Of a stretch of DNA of 64,000 nucleotides, positions 56,208 through 64,000 are shown piece by piece. Origin of the DNA: a virus. The position numbers were made by a program, and so were the translations under genes. The notes beneath the pieces were generated by a model that worked only from the letters and a program-made list of their open reading frames with translations, was not told where the DNA came from and did no database searches. Position 1 is the stretch's first letter, and each line of letters starts with the position of its first letter. The stretch covers positions 1-64,000 of the IMG/VR virus record IMGVR_UViG_3300021138_000016; one strand, written 5' to 3'.

Positions 56208-58232
56208 TTATTTATTTCTTGGGGGGTTTATTTCCATCATTATTTGCATCATTGTTCTAGTACTATTGTCTGTAAGATTTGTTTCTTGTATCTGCTTTAA
56301 TCCATACTCTAACATTACCTCTGACATTGTTATGTGGGATTCCTCTGTATTGCTCAAATCGAAATTCTTTTTATCTTCCAAACCTTCTTCAAAAGGGTAT
56401 TGTTCTAGTTGGTCTATGTCGTTGGGGGATTTTGGTATATCAAACCTAGTCACCAACATTTGCAATCCATTTTCAGTTGTCTTTGGGGTTGTCCACATTC
56501 CCCACTTCTTATCTGTTTCACTTTTCAATAAAAAGTTAGACATATTTTCTTCTTCAAATACTTCTTCTGTTGATTCTACCTGTCTTTCTGCCATTACGGG
56601 GTATCCCCAAAACTTACAAGCCTTAACGCACTCTTTATGTGCTATTTTAGGGTCACTTGGACGTTGTAAATATAAGGCACAATATTTATTTGCATTACCA
56701 CTACCAAAATAATCAAATTTTTGATACACGACTATTGATGCTTTAGATAGTTTTTTACTGATAGTGTTATCGGTCTTATATCTTATAGGGTCATATCCTA
56801 TACAACCTTCGGGGTTTATTGGGGGATAGTAAGTACCTTCACTACGTCTGAACCTATTTCTTGTATCAATGTTTTTTTCTGTATCAAAGTATGGCATAAC
56901 GGCAACTAACCAAGCCCCTTCATCGTTCTGTTCAAACCAAACCTTGCCTTGTTTATCTTCTACCAAATCCCCTTTAACATAAGGCTTTTGGTCTATTGGG
57001 AGTGCGTAAAGATGATTTAACCTTTCGTCAAAACGCATTACCGAGAAGTAGGTTTTGTCATTTGCCGACATTAACCCGTGTTCTTCTTTTAGTGGCATAC
57101 GCCTTAACTCAAATACATATTGCTTACTATCTTTTGCGTATTTGTTTGCTTGCGCCCATACATAAGCCTCACAAGCATCTTTGTTTACTTTGCCAAATCT
57201 GGTATAAACAGGGTCACGAACCTTATCGGGGATGTCGGCAGAGTGTATTGCACTAACGAACCATTTGTATAACCCACTTGTTGTACGGTTATTAGCATCC
57301 CTTACAAGGGGATTACTTTCCATATACATCTTACACCCTTCCTTTACGGCGTTTAATTGGTTGTCACTATCTCCCATTGTAGAAAGAACATCTATCTTAC
57401 CTTTTATGCCATATTCTACTACACACTTTTTATTAATGTCTAGTGTTTCCATTGTAGAGGCGGTTGTCCACTTAAAGGCTTCGTCCTGTACTATAAATCT
57501 CTTTTTTGTACCATCCATTGCTGATGCTACTGTTGGATAAGCCCTTGCAGTTCCCCCTAAGTAAGTATTGTTTTCATCACTATCCTCATCTTTAAGAACA
57601 TTGCAAGTTAATTCTATCCCGTTACGGGGTTTCTTTGATGCAGGGGTATAAATCTTTTCACGCATCCAAATAGGTCTTGCAAGATATGTTTCTATAAAAG
57701 GCAACATCAAAGTTTCCTTTACTTTTTTATCGGTATTACTTTGTAATCCAACGTGACTATTTTCATCTTCTAGTAGAGTATAAATACCTTCGCTTATTTC
57801 CTCTGACGACATACCACTACGCCTACACTTTAGAATACATTTCCCAAAACAATCTGCATCTTTTCTAACCAAGTCCCTAAAATAAAAGTCTAATCTTTGT
57901 TGGTCTAAGTAGTTGGGGTATCCGAAGTCAAACTTATTGAAAACAAGAAAGTCATAGTGCATCCCTGTAAGGTAAACCAATTCTCCTCCTATAAGTATCC
58001 AAACCCCTTCAAGCCATCTTTTTCTATGCAAGTCTATTATTTCAATCCTTTTCTTTTCTGTCAATCTTCTTACATCGGGTATGTCGGGGCGTGTCCAAAT
58101 TTGATTTTGTTTATTATAAACATCAAAGTTTATTATATCTTTTTCATCATTAGGTACAGACAAAGGGATTTCGTAGGTATATAACCCATCCATTAGTGAA
58201 ACCGTATTACTATTTGTTACTTTCTTTGACAC
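56208..58232 (-). CDS. terL: Terminase large subunit, 674 aa
   Basis: This is the packaging ATPase-nuclease. The N-terminal ATPase shows a Walker A-like C-R-R-S-G-M-S-S (136-143), a Walker B with R-F-I-V-Q-D-E-A (245-252, Asp-Glu) and a coupling-like L-S-T-M-G-D (283-288). The nuclease domain starts with I-G-Y-D-P-I-R (478-484), where D481 is the expected first metal ligand. The N-terminal G-E-L-V-Y-L-T-G-M-H-Y-D-F-L is common in terminases of Bacteroidota phages. No small terminase is obvious; the winged-helix gene upstream is a candidate. Confidence 0.85.
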   Translation of the reverse strand: MSKKVTNSNTVSLMDGLYTYEIPLSVPNDEKDIINFDVYNKQNQIWTRPDIPDVRRLTEKKRIEIIDLHRKRWLEGVWILIGGELVYLTGMHYDFLVFNKFDFGYPNYLDQQRLDFYFRDLVRKDADCFGKCILKCRRSGMSSEEISEGIYTLLEDENSHVGLQSNTDKKVKETLMLPFIETYLARPIWMREKIYTPASKKPRNGIELTCNVLKDEDSDENNTYLGGTARAYPTVASAMDGTKKRFIVQDEAFKWTTASTMETLDINKKCVVEYGIKGKIDVLSTMGDSDNQLNAVKEGCKMYMESNPLVRDANNRTTSGLYKWFVSAIHSADIPDKVRDPVYTRFGKVNKDACEAYVWAQANKYAKDSKQYVFELRRMPLKEEHGLMSANDKTYFSVMRFDERLNHLYALPIDQKPYVKGDLVEDKQGKVWFEQNDEGAWLVAVMPYFDTEKNIDTRNRFRRSEGTYYPPINPEGCIGYDPIRYKTDNTISKKLSKASIVVYQKFDYFGSGNANKYCALYLQRPSDPKIAHKECVKACKFWGYPVMAERQVESTEEVFEEENMSNFLLKSETDKKWGMWTTPKTTENGLQMLVTRFDIPKSPNDIDQLEQYPFEEGLEDKKNFDLSNTEESHITMSEVMLEYGLKQIQETNLTDNSTRTMMQIMMEINPPRNK

Positions 58233-58298
58233 GTTATAGATTAAAACTATTAAAAACCTTGTAAATATAGAAAATATCTATCAAGTGCTATTCTGTTT

Positions 58299-59096
58299 TT
58301 AGAATTTAACGATGTATTTTTCAAAAATCTCGTTTAAAACATCTTTCCCCAATGCTGTTATTTTTAATTTAGTCCCCATTAACTTTCCGCTTTTGCTTAT
58401 ATAACCTTTATTTTGAAGGGTGCTAAATGCCAATTTTATTTTAGTCTTACTGCTATTGAAAGAATATTTATACAAATCACGCCAAATTGTACTGCTTAAT
58501 ACCTCTTCCCCTGCATATAACCTAATCATTACTTGAAATTCGGGCATATTTAACTTAGTCCTTAAAGCAATAGTCTTTCTATTAGCTTCATAATTAACTA
58601 AGAACCTAGACATATAGTTTGAAGCTATCATCCATTGGTCTTTAGGTATAGATAGTTTGTTCTTTGATTTTATAAGGTAGTTGTATGTTGGGGAAAGATT
58701 AATTGTATTTATTTTGGAAAATGTATCAACCAATTCCTTGCATCCTAAAACAAAAATACCCTTACTGATAATATCATCTGAATCTTTTGATTTTAAGTTC
58801 TTTTCGTGCAATTCTTTGTACTTAAAAAACTCCTCAACAGACATCCCATTTACATCATCCTCAACTATTAGTATCCACTTCTTTCTTAAAGCCCTAATCA
58901 ATACAAACATCTTGGATAAGAAACTTAACTTACAACTAGACTTAGTATCAAATATGTGACCTTTCTTGAAAATTTTATACCCTATGTCTTTAGGTAATAA
59001 TTCTCTTTGAGCCTCTCCCATAAGTGATGCTTGGCTTTGAAAATAGTATTCAAAGTTTTCGTTCTGCAAATCAAATTTACTATTGCCTATATTCAT
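58299..59096 (-). CDS. Winged-helix protein, 265 aa; possible small terminase or late regulator
   Basis: The C-terminal ~85 residues fit a MarR-like winged helix (L-R-T-K-L-N-M-P-E-F-Q-V-M, then L-Q-N-K-G-Y-I-S-K-S-G-K as the wing, and L-K-I-T-A-L-G-K). The N-terminal ~150 residues are helical and unassigned. The gene lies just upstream of terL, in the usual site of the DNA-recognition subunit of terminase; a transcriptional regulator is an equal alternative. Its start shares a base with the zinc-ribbon gene (TAATG). Confidence 0.55.
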   Translation of the reverse strand: MNIGNSKFDLQNENFEYYFQSQASLMGEAQRELLPKDIGYKIFKKGHIFDTKSSCKLSFLSKMFVLIRALRKKWILIVEDDVNGMSVEEFFKYKELHEKNLKSKDSDDIISKGIFVLGCKELVDTFSKINTINLSPTYNYLIKSKNKLSIPKDQWMIASNYMSRFLVNYEANRKTIALRTKLNMPEFQVMIRLYAGEEVLSSTIWRDLYKYSFNSSKTKIKLAFSTLQNKGYISKSGKLMGTKLKITALGKDVLNEIFEKYIVKF

Positions 59097-59269
59097 TAGT
59101 TGTTAGGTTTAGTTTTCAATACTTCGTGGGGGTTGCTTGGGCAAGTACACATTTCCTTATAGAAAATAAGTTTGCCACACTCACAAGTCCTGCCATCAAA
59201 CTGTAAGTCGTTTGGTTGTGGTATAACCCCATCAACCTTATGTGCATCTTTACAAGGTTTGTTATCCAT
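59096..59269 (-). CDS. Small zinc-ribbon protein, 57 aa
   Basis: An open frame from ATG (59269-59267) to TAA (59098-59096), overlapping the upstream gene by 8 nt and the downstream start by 1 nt. It has C-E-C-G and C-T-C about 10 residues apart plus an N-terminal Cys, a minimal zinc-binding pattern. It fills what would otherwise be a 165-nt gap. Role unknown. Confidence 0.6.
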   Translation of the reverse strand: MDNKPCKDAHKVDGVIPQPNDLQFDGRTCECGKLIFYKEMCTCPSNPHEVLKTKPNN

Positions 59270-60248
59270 CGCTAAAAGTGTTTAGTTGGATTTCTTTGAA
59301 TTGAAACCCGTGATTAACAATAATTTTTTCTAATTGATTTATCCTATTACTCCAAGTGTGATTTGATAGAAATAATCTATTGGTGGCTTTTGCAGCCCCC
59401 TGTACAAAAAAGTCCCTATACAAAGCAGCGTGACATATTTCACCTAATTCTTTAAAGTTAGACCATTTGTAAATAAAATCTTCTGACAATCCTTTTATAT
59501 CTTGGTGAACCGTGAATATACCACAAGCCAATGCCCTAAAATCCCTATCACTACAATATCCTTCACGTTCAAAGTTGTTTTGGGTAAATGTTATCTTGGC
59601 TGAATTGTAACAAAGTATTTCTTCTTGTGGGTTTAGGAATCCACCTTTTTGCCCCAACCCATAAGCCTTAAACTTGTCTCCAAATTCTTTCTCCATATAC
59701 TCAATTACTTCTTGTCGTTCTTTTGACTTAGGGAAGTTTAAGTTTGAGTTTTGATAGTTACTACCTATGAATACTATTGGGGGAAAATCAAATATAGTGT
59801 TCTTGTTATTAAACTTTCGATACATTTTAGTATCACAACTTGGTTGCATATAATCAACGTTGTTAATCCCTTTTTCTTTTAGTTGTGCAACACTTTCTCT
59901 ATCACAAAAAAGAATAAGATTTAAGTGTGGGGCAAGTTCTTCTATGAAGTCAATATTGTCCCTTACATCTACTGTATAAAAAAAAGTAAATCCCAACTTA
60001 GACAACTCCGATGCAGTATAACTGTCTAAAGAACCTTCGTTTTGCATTTGAATAAATATCAAATCGGGTTCTTCCATTGCTGCTTTAGCAATAAGTCGTG
60101 GGGAAACCCCCTCTATCCCTGCGTTTAGCTTTACTTTCTGCCAATCAATTTCAGAAACTTCCCATCCATTGCTTTCAAATGCTTCGCTTATCCCCGTATT
60201 TGGATATGCGGCACTTGTTTGTCTGATGTGTAATACTTTCTTTATCAT
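59262..60248 (-). CDS. CgeB-like glycosyltransferase, 328 aa
   Basis: A two-domain GT-B-type layout. The N-terminal part includes D-L-I-F-I-Q-M-Q-N-E and F-F-Y-T-V-D-V-R-D-N. The C-terminal part includes I-V-F-I-G-S-N-Y and R-D-F-R-A-L-A-C-G-I-F-T-V-H-Q (about 232-246), the donor-binding region of CgeB/GT4-like enzymes. It would transfer a sugar to a virion, host or DNA component. Its start overlaps the frameshifted gene by 4 nt. Confidence 0.72.
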   Translation of the reverse strand: MIKKVLHIRQTSAAYPNTGISEAFESNGWEVSEIDWQKVKLNAGIEGVSPRLIAKAAMEEPDLIFIQMQNEGSLDSYTASELSKLGFTFFYTVDVRDNIDFIEELAPHLNLILFCDRESVAQLKEKGINNVDYMQPSCDTKMYRKFNNKNTIFDFPPIVFIGSNYQNSNLNFPKSKERQEVIEYMEKEFGDKFKAYGLGQKGGFLNPQEEILCYNSAKITFTQNNFEREGYCSDRDFRALACGIFTVHQDIKGLSEDFIYKWSNFKELGEICHAALYRDFFVQGAAKATNRLFLSNHTWSNRINQLEKIIVNHGFQFKEIQLNTFSDG

Positions 60249-60561
60249 TTGTCTTTTTTTATTGCTTTAATATGTTCCGTATAATAACTTAAAGAAAATA
60301 AAGAATGTTTTATTAATAACTTCTTACCTTCTTCCAAATATTTATCTAAGTCATTATGCCCCCACTCTTCTGGGTCAAAACTAATTCGGACTTCTTTTGT
60401 TGTTCTCTTACTTTCTTTATGTTTTATATAAAAAAATAAGCAATCTCTCTGCCGCCAGAACTAATAAAATCGTGAACCCAATCTTTGTAAAAAAAATCTG
60501 TACCCTCAAAAGATTGTTTTAAAATACTGTCTAAATAAAGTAATTCATTAATTTGTATCAT
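60245..60561 (-). CDS. Gene of about 105 aa split by a -1 frame change at a T7 run
   Basis: ATG (60561-60559) overlaps the upstream stop as ATGA. The zero frame ends at TAA (60426-60424) after 45 codons. The -1 frame then runs open to TGA (60247-60245), again in an ATGA overlap with the next gene. At 60436-60430 lies T-TTT-TTT, a canonical slippery heptamer, two codons before the zero-frame stop. Slipping there joins Y-F-F to Y-I-K-H-K-E-S-K-R and on to R-I-S-F-D-P-E-E-W, one fluent protein of about 105 residues. It may be programmed frameshifting, a one-base deletion in the homopolymer, or a sequencing error. Function unknown. Confidence 0.65.
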
Positions 60562-61226
60562 ATATTATTTGTTAATCGGTTAAAATTTTGTTCCATCATT
60601 ATTGAAAAATCAACAACTCCCAATTCTTTATTATAAATACTATCAAGACCTTTATGCTTTAATGGGTCGTAGTTGAATATGTCTGATTTAGTAGGTCTTT
60701 GTGTAAATATCATTGGGTTACTGCAATAACACTTGCCTAATGGCTGTATCTTTCTCATAATACTTACATCTATTGGTTGTGTTTCATCTTCCAAGAGGGG
60801 CAAGATTAGATTTATCGCTTCCTTCGAGTAAAATGTAGCGTGTAAAGCGTATGAAGCTGTTATTTTAAGTATGTTTTCAGATACTTTAGTAGGTGGAACT
60901 AATAAGTTTACCCCTAAGTGTAGGCAATGATAGTCTTTAGGGATTTGTTGCAAACATTCTGAAATAAACCCTTCTGTACCTTCTATAAATTTAGCATCAT
61001 CTTCAAATACAAGTATATTTTCATAATTCATTAGTTTGGCTATTGAAAAAAGGCTGTGCATTGTCTTAATTAAACCAACATAACCTTCTTTGTTTCTTAA
61101 AGCATCAAACTTAACCCATTCAATCCCCAATGAATCCAATTCCTTACCCAACACATCAAGTCTATCCGACTTTCTTTCGGGCAATGAAATAATAAAAACC
61201 TTATCTACAAAATCATTAATTAGCAT
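60558..61226 (-). CDS. GT25-family glycosyltransferase, 222 aa
   Basis: V-F-I-I-S-L-P-E-R-K-S-D-R (10-22) and V-F-E-D-D-A (73-78) are the typical start and the E-D-D metal/nucleotide-sugar motif of GT25 LPS galactosyl-type transferases. A-L-H-A-T-F-Y-S-K-E-A near 127-137 also fits. The protein is cytosolic. It overlaps the FkbM-exostosin gene by 11 nt. Confidence 0.8.
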   Translation of the reverse strand: MLINDFVDKVFIISLPERKSDRLDVLGKELDSLGIEWVKFDALRNKEGYVGLIKTMHSLFSIAKLMNYENILVFEDDAKFIEGTEGFISECLQQIPKDYHCLHLGVNLLVPPTKVSENILKITASYALHATFYSKEAINLILPLLEDETQPIDVSIMRKIQPLGKCYCSNPMIFTQRPTKSDIFNYDPLKHKGLDSIYNKELGVVDFSIMMEQNFNRLTNNI

Positions 61227-62763
61227 CTGTTATTATTTGATACTTGAAAGAAATAAACTTGTTGGTTATCGTTTTCTTGACCCCTTCGTAAGTAAAAAAT
61301 TCATTGAACATTGCTTTACAGTTTTCTTGCAATATCCATATTTGCTTTTCGGGATATGATTGCAATATAATATCAATGTCATTTATTTCTGCTTCACTAA
61401 TAACAATACCAAATCTTTCAAATTGTTCTTTTGTCAGTCCGTATGGATATAAATGCTTGTCAGAAATGTAAACAGGGATACTACCTTGCTCAACCGCTTC
61501 CATTATTCTAAAACTACTCAATCCAAACCCCCTAAAACATAAAGTAAAAACAGATTGTGCCATTATATCGCAATATTCTTGCATTGAATGATTATCTGTT
61601 GATATGTAGTAGTTGGGGTTGTTTCTTAAAGATTTAATACCTTCACTTCTTAGGGGGTTTGTTAATCTGCCAACAAAGTTCGCCAAGTACTTCTTATCTG
61701 TTTTTTTTGATTTGCCGTGTGGCTTACAGATAAGTGGCAGTATATAGTCACATTGCTCGTCACACATACCAAATACCTTTATGTCTAAGTTGCTTAAATC
61801 GTTGATAACCCCCAAATCAAATTGGCAAATAGTAAAATACTTCTTTGACTTGTCTAGCTTATCCAAATAGGATTGTAATTGCTTTATCGCTAGTGTATCG
61901 TTACCGAAATTGTGGTTTTTATAATAAGCAGTCCACATAATAGGTAGATACTCTCTGTCTTTCACTTCTCCTTTGTATGTTGATGCAAACCATTCCTCAA
62001 ATATTTGTTCGTTATCTGATGGATACTTGCTTGTTTCTTTAGGGGTAAATAATTTGGGGATGCCAAAATCGTTAAATTCTTCCAATAGCTTAGGTATATA
62101 CCTTTTTTCTGCGAATTTCAAGGCACTTTTAGCGGGTTCACGTCTAATATAGAACGCATCACCCCATCCTGCCCCTGTCATTGATAATTCTACCCTATCA
62201 AACCCATTTCTTTCCAAAAATTCGTCTATTTCGTGCAGTTTAGGCACTCCCTTGTAGACTTCTCCCGTGTTTACCTCACAATAAATGTACTTCATCTGCT
62301 TTAAAAAGTTACCAAGACCTTTTAAAGCCATCAATTCAGCACCCTGTATGTCTAAATTTAAGAAAAAATCAGAAACGTCCACTCTTTGTATTCTTAAAAA
62401 AGTGTCTAATCGCTTTGTAGTAAGTTGTATTTTACTTACAAATGATACTTCGGGGTGGTTTGTTGTGTGTGTACCAAAATCAAATATTGAACTGCTTTCC
62501 CCTTTGTTAGAAGAAACATTAAATTGCACTACTTCACCGTCTTTGTCGCCTACACATACATTGTACGCCTTGTGTGTGGGGTAATCTTTCAGTATTTCTT
62601 TTGCTGAATTAAATGTTTCGGGCAATGCATCTACCCAATAAACGTTTTCAAGACCATTACGTTTGTAATCCTCTCTTTCTTGGAAGTAATTAGCCCCAAC
62701 GTGAAGTACCCCGTTTGCTTTTATATTGTATTTGTTATTTAGAAAGTCTAGTTTAATCAGCAT
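61216..62763 (-). CDS. Fusion of FkbM methyltransferase and exostosin-like (GT47) glycosyltransferase, 515 aa
   Basis: Residues 1-210: FkbM-type SAM methyltransferase with G-V-L-H-V-G-A-N (18-25), V-Y-W-V-D-A-L-P, L-N-L-D-I-Q-G-A-E-L (138-147) and Y-I-Y-C-E-V-N-T. Residues about 240-515: exostosin-like glycosyltransferase with F-T-L-C-F-R-G-F-G-L-S-S-F-R-I-M-E-A-V-E (about 403-422) and S-I-P-V-Y-I-S-D (about 425-432), the donor-site signature. One chain may add a sugar and O-methylate it. The frame is unbroken, so this is a true fusion in this sequence. Confidence 0.78.
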   Translation of the reverse strand: MLIKLDFLNNKYNIKANGVLHVGANYFQEREDYKRNGLENVYWVDALPETFNSAKEILKDYPTHKAYNVCVGDKDGEVVQFNVSSNKGESSSIFDFGTHTTNHPEVSFVSKIQLTTKRLDTFLRIQRVDVSDFFLNLDIQGAELMALKGLGNFLKQMKYIYCEVNTGEVYKGVPKLHEIDEFLERNGFDRVELSMTGAGWGDAFYIRREPAKSALKFAEKRYIPKLLEEFNDFGIPKLFTPKETSKYPSDNEQIFEEWFASTYKGEVKDREYLPIMWTAYYKNHNFGNDTLAIKQLQSYLDKLDKSKKYFTICQFDLGVINDLSNLDIKVFGMCDEQCDYILPLICKPHGKSKKTDKKYLANFVGRLTNPLRSEGIKSLRNNPNYYISTDNHSMQEYCDIMAQSVFTLCFRGFGLSSFRIMEAVEQGSIPVYISDKHLYPYGLTKEQFERFGIVISEAEINDIDIILQSYPEKQIWILQENCKAMFNEFFTYEGVKKTITNKFISFKYQIITDAN

Positions 62764-62775
62764 TTTTTTTATTTT

Positions 62776-62976
62776 TTAATTATCAGATATTATTTCACAT
62801 TGGTCTAACCTAGCATATACATAATCCCCATGTCCATGTATTTCAATTATTAAAGGACTATCTAAAAATGACATATTATTATCCAAATCTTTTACTACTA
62901 TTGTGCCTTTAGGATATTTATAAATAGTCCCATAAACATCTTTTTCTATTTGTTCTTTCAAAACAAGATTTCTCAT
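62776..62976 (-). CDS. Hypothetical small beta protein, 66 aa
   Basis: A Val/Lys/Asp-rich, all-beta-looking protein (I-Y-K-Y-P-K-G-T-I-V-V-K-D-L-D, then Y-V-Y-A-R-L). It is linked to the methyltransferase gene by adjacent start and stop (no spacer). Function unknown. Confidence 0.52.
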   Translation of the reverse strand: MRNLVLKEQIEKDVYGTIYKYPKGTIVVKDLDNNMSFLDSPLIIEIHGHGDYVYARLDQCEIISDN

Positions 62977-63594
62977 TTACTTTTTAGTTATAATTATTAG
63001 TTTTTCATCTGCCTCTATTGAAACAGACTTTATTAGGTTTTGGAATACTTTACTTTCCCCATCACTAAAGAACTTGTTTTGTATTTTACCTGTTTCCAAG
63101 TAGTTTTTAAACATCCATAGTGGGGTATCTTCAAATACATTTACTCCTTCGCCCCAATAAAATTCATCCTTGCAGCAATGGGTATCCTCTATAAAGTAAA
63201 CACCGCCACTATTTAAGTTATTTACAAATAAGTGTTTAAAGGTTATTATTTGGTGGGCAGAGTTATGTGACGCATCTTCTGAAATTAATTCAAATTTTTG
63301 ATGTATCCTAGATAAAGCATCTATATCTGTTTGGCTACATTGATAAGGGACAAAAAAGTGTTCCCTACACCATCTTTGGGTAGTGTGGTTGGGGTCTAAA
63401 AACAAATCAACACAATGAATATCAACCTTGCTTTGAAAGTAATCATTAAACATAAGCAATGATGCCCCTTTTGCAATACCAACTTCTAAATATGCTAATG
63501 TATTTTTAGGGATATATTTTTCGTAAAAAGGTAAATACCCGTGTTCTACTTTATCTGTTTTGTATCTTCTTCCAAGTGTTTCTAAATATGACAT
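62977..63594 (-). CDS. Class I SAM-dependent methyltransferase, 205 aa
   Basis: The N-terminus (L-G-R-R-Y-K-T-D-K, then H-G-Y-L-P-F-Y-E) and the SAM motif L-E-V-G-I-A-K-G-A-S-L (36-46), followed by H-C-V-D-L-F, match macrocin/demethylmacrocin-type sugar O-methyltransferases. The S-E-D-A-S-H segment near 104-109 occupies the active-site/metal position. It probably methylates a sugar made by neighbouring transferases. Confidence 0.75.
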   Translation of the reverse strand: MSYLETLGRRYKTDKVEHGYLPFYEKYIPKNTLAYLEVGIAKGASLLMFNDYFQSKVDIHCVDLFLDPNHTTQRWCREHFFVPYQCSQTDIDALSRIHQKFELISEDASHNSAHQIITFKHLFVNNLNSGGVYFIEDTHCCKDEFYWGEGVNVFEDTPLWMFKNYLETGKIQNKFFSDGESKVFQNLIKSVSIEADEKLIIITKK

Positions 63595-63597
63595 TTA

Positions 63598-64000
63598 TTA
63601 GTATTTAATTTGATGAAAATAATCGGGTATTATTGTTTCAGTAGAAAGGTGCTTGTTATCTTCTCCAAACCAATTTTCTTTTGAAGGGGATATGCAAATT
63701 TTATTTTGTGAATCAGAAAGTATTGCAGCAATTAAACTAAATGTGCTATTGCTAATTATAAAATTTGCACAACCAAGCATTAATAAAAAATCTTCACTAT
63801 CGCTTTTACCTTCTGAAAATAATACGCTATCTGCATTTAAAATAGGGTCAAATAATTTATTAAACCCTATTAAATTATTTTTACACCAATCTATATCATC
63901 AGAAAAAACAATAAACATAGGTCTTAATGGCATTATACCATTAATAAAATGAGCGGATTCACATATATATTCATAAGTTACACAAGGATGCTTTGAAGAC
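63598..64000 (-). CDS. GT11-like (alpha-1,2-fucosyltransferase type) glycosyltransferase, C-terminal part
   Basis: The minus-strand frame is open to the right edge, so the gene starts outside the window; an internal Met at 63933 is not the likely start. F-I-V-F-S-D-D-I-D-W-C-K-N-N and L-G-C-A-N-F-I-I-S-N-S-T-F-S are the two hallmark C-terminal motifs of GT11 fucosyltransferases (FSDD..WCK; hFIisNStFSwW). The usual Trp after STFS is replaced by Leu-Ile. It is part of the glycan island. Confidence 0.72.
   Translation of the reverse strand, partial: SSKHPCVTYEYICESAHFINGIMPLRPMFIVFSDDIDWCKNNLIGFNKLFDPILNADSVLFSEGKSDSEDFLLMLGCANFIISNSTFSLIAAILSDSQNKICISPSKENWFGEDNKHLSTETIIPDYFHQIKY

Noticed and set aside
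1-64000. Alternative genetic code (TAG or TGA reassigned)
   Set aside because: Long genes up to 2973 codons are open in the standard code, and TAA, TGA and TAG all end plausible genes at operon junctions.

Overview
The window is part of the genome of a tailed double-stranded DNA bacteriophage of a Bacteroidota host (Flavobacteriia/Chitinophagia-like). Three things point to the host: AT-rich sequence with A-rich leaders instead of strong Shine-Dalgarno sites, promoters of the Bacteroidota type (TTG ~20 nt from TAnnTTTG), and signal peptides that leave a Gln after cleavage. Phage identity rests on a large terminase, portal, scaffold-like protein, HK97-type major capsid protein candidate, a run of connector/neck-like genes, a 1584-aa tail protein, giant internal virion-like proteins, tail-fibre-like proteins and a lysis cassette. 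The layout (opposed gene blocks, terminase-portal-capsid-neck order, very large virion proteins, no tail tube, sheath or tape-measure set) resembles crAss-like podoviruses (Crassvirales). That placement is an inference; no database was searched. No integrase, tRNA or CRISPR array was seen. All long frames are open in the standard bacterial code.

Layout. (1) 1-3276, plus strand: the end of a repeat protein, a DnaN-type sliding clamp and small hypothetical genes, closed by a bidirectional terminator at 3279-3310. (2) 3288-6736, minus strand: a small-gene operon with a DnaA-domain-IV-only protein, a helix-turn-helix (HTH) protein, a RelA/SpoT-like HD hydrolase, a YopX-like protein, a GIY-YIG nuclease and a Cro-like repressor. 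(3) 6737-6879: divergent promoters that look like a regulatory switch. (4) 6880-11894, plus strand: about 20 small accessory proteins, among them KOW-like, zinc-finger and Ala-repeat proteins and one gene interrupted by an in-frame TAA. (5) 11872-12879: a predicted exported DNA/RNA nuclease, then an intergenic hub with a candidate small RNA, a strong terminator and inverted repeats. (6) 12880-17891, minus strand: phosphoesterase, putative endolysin, u-spanin-like protein, several small membrane proteins including holin candidates, and an Acb2-like anti-CBASS protein. (7) 17893-24639: three tail-fibre-like proteins that all carry signal peptides, two Cys-containing proteins, an ATP-grasp enzyme and an HExxE protein. 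(8) 24664-58232: the virion block, transcribed leftward from terL, interrupted by a plus-strand cassette (51697-52897) with its own promoter and terminator. (9) 58299-64000: a winged-helix protein, a small zinc-ribbon protein and a sugar-modification island (CgeB-like GT, GT25, FkbM-exostosin fusion, O-methyltransferase, GT11-like), with one gene split by a -1 frame change at a T7 slippery run.

How it fits together. The two outer blocks and the central switch look like early and middle functions: the clamp and DnaA-like protein for replication, repressors for timing, and the Acb2-like protein and possible alarmone hydrolase for countering host signalling. The long minus-strand block builds the particle and lyses the cell. 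The glycan island may decorate virions or alter the host surface.
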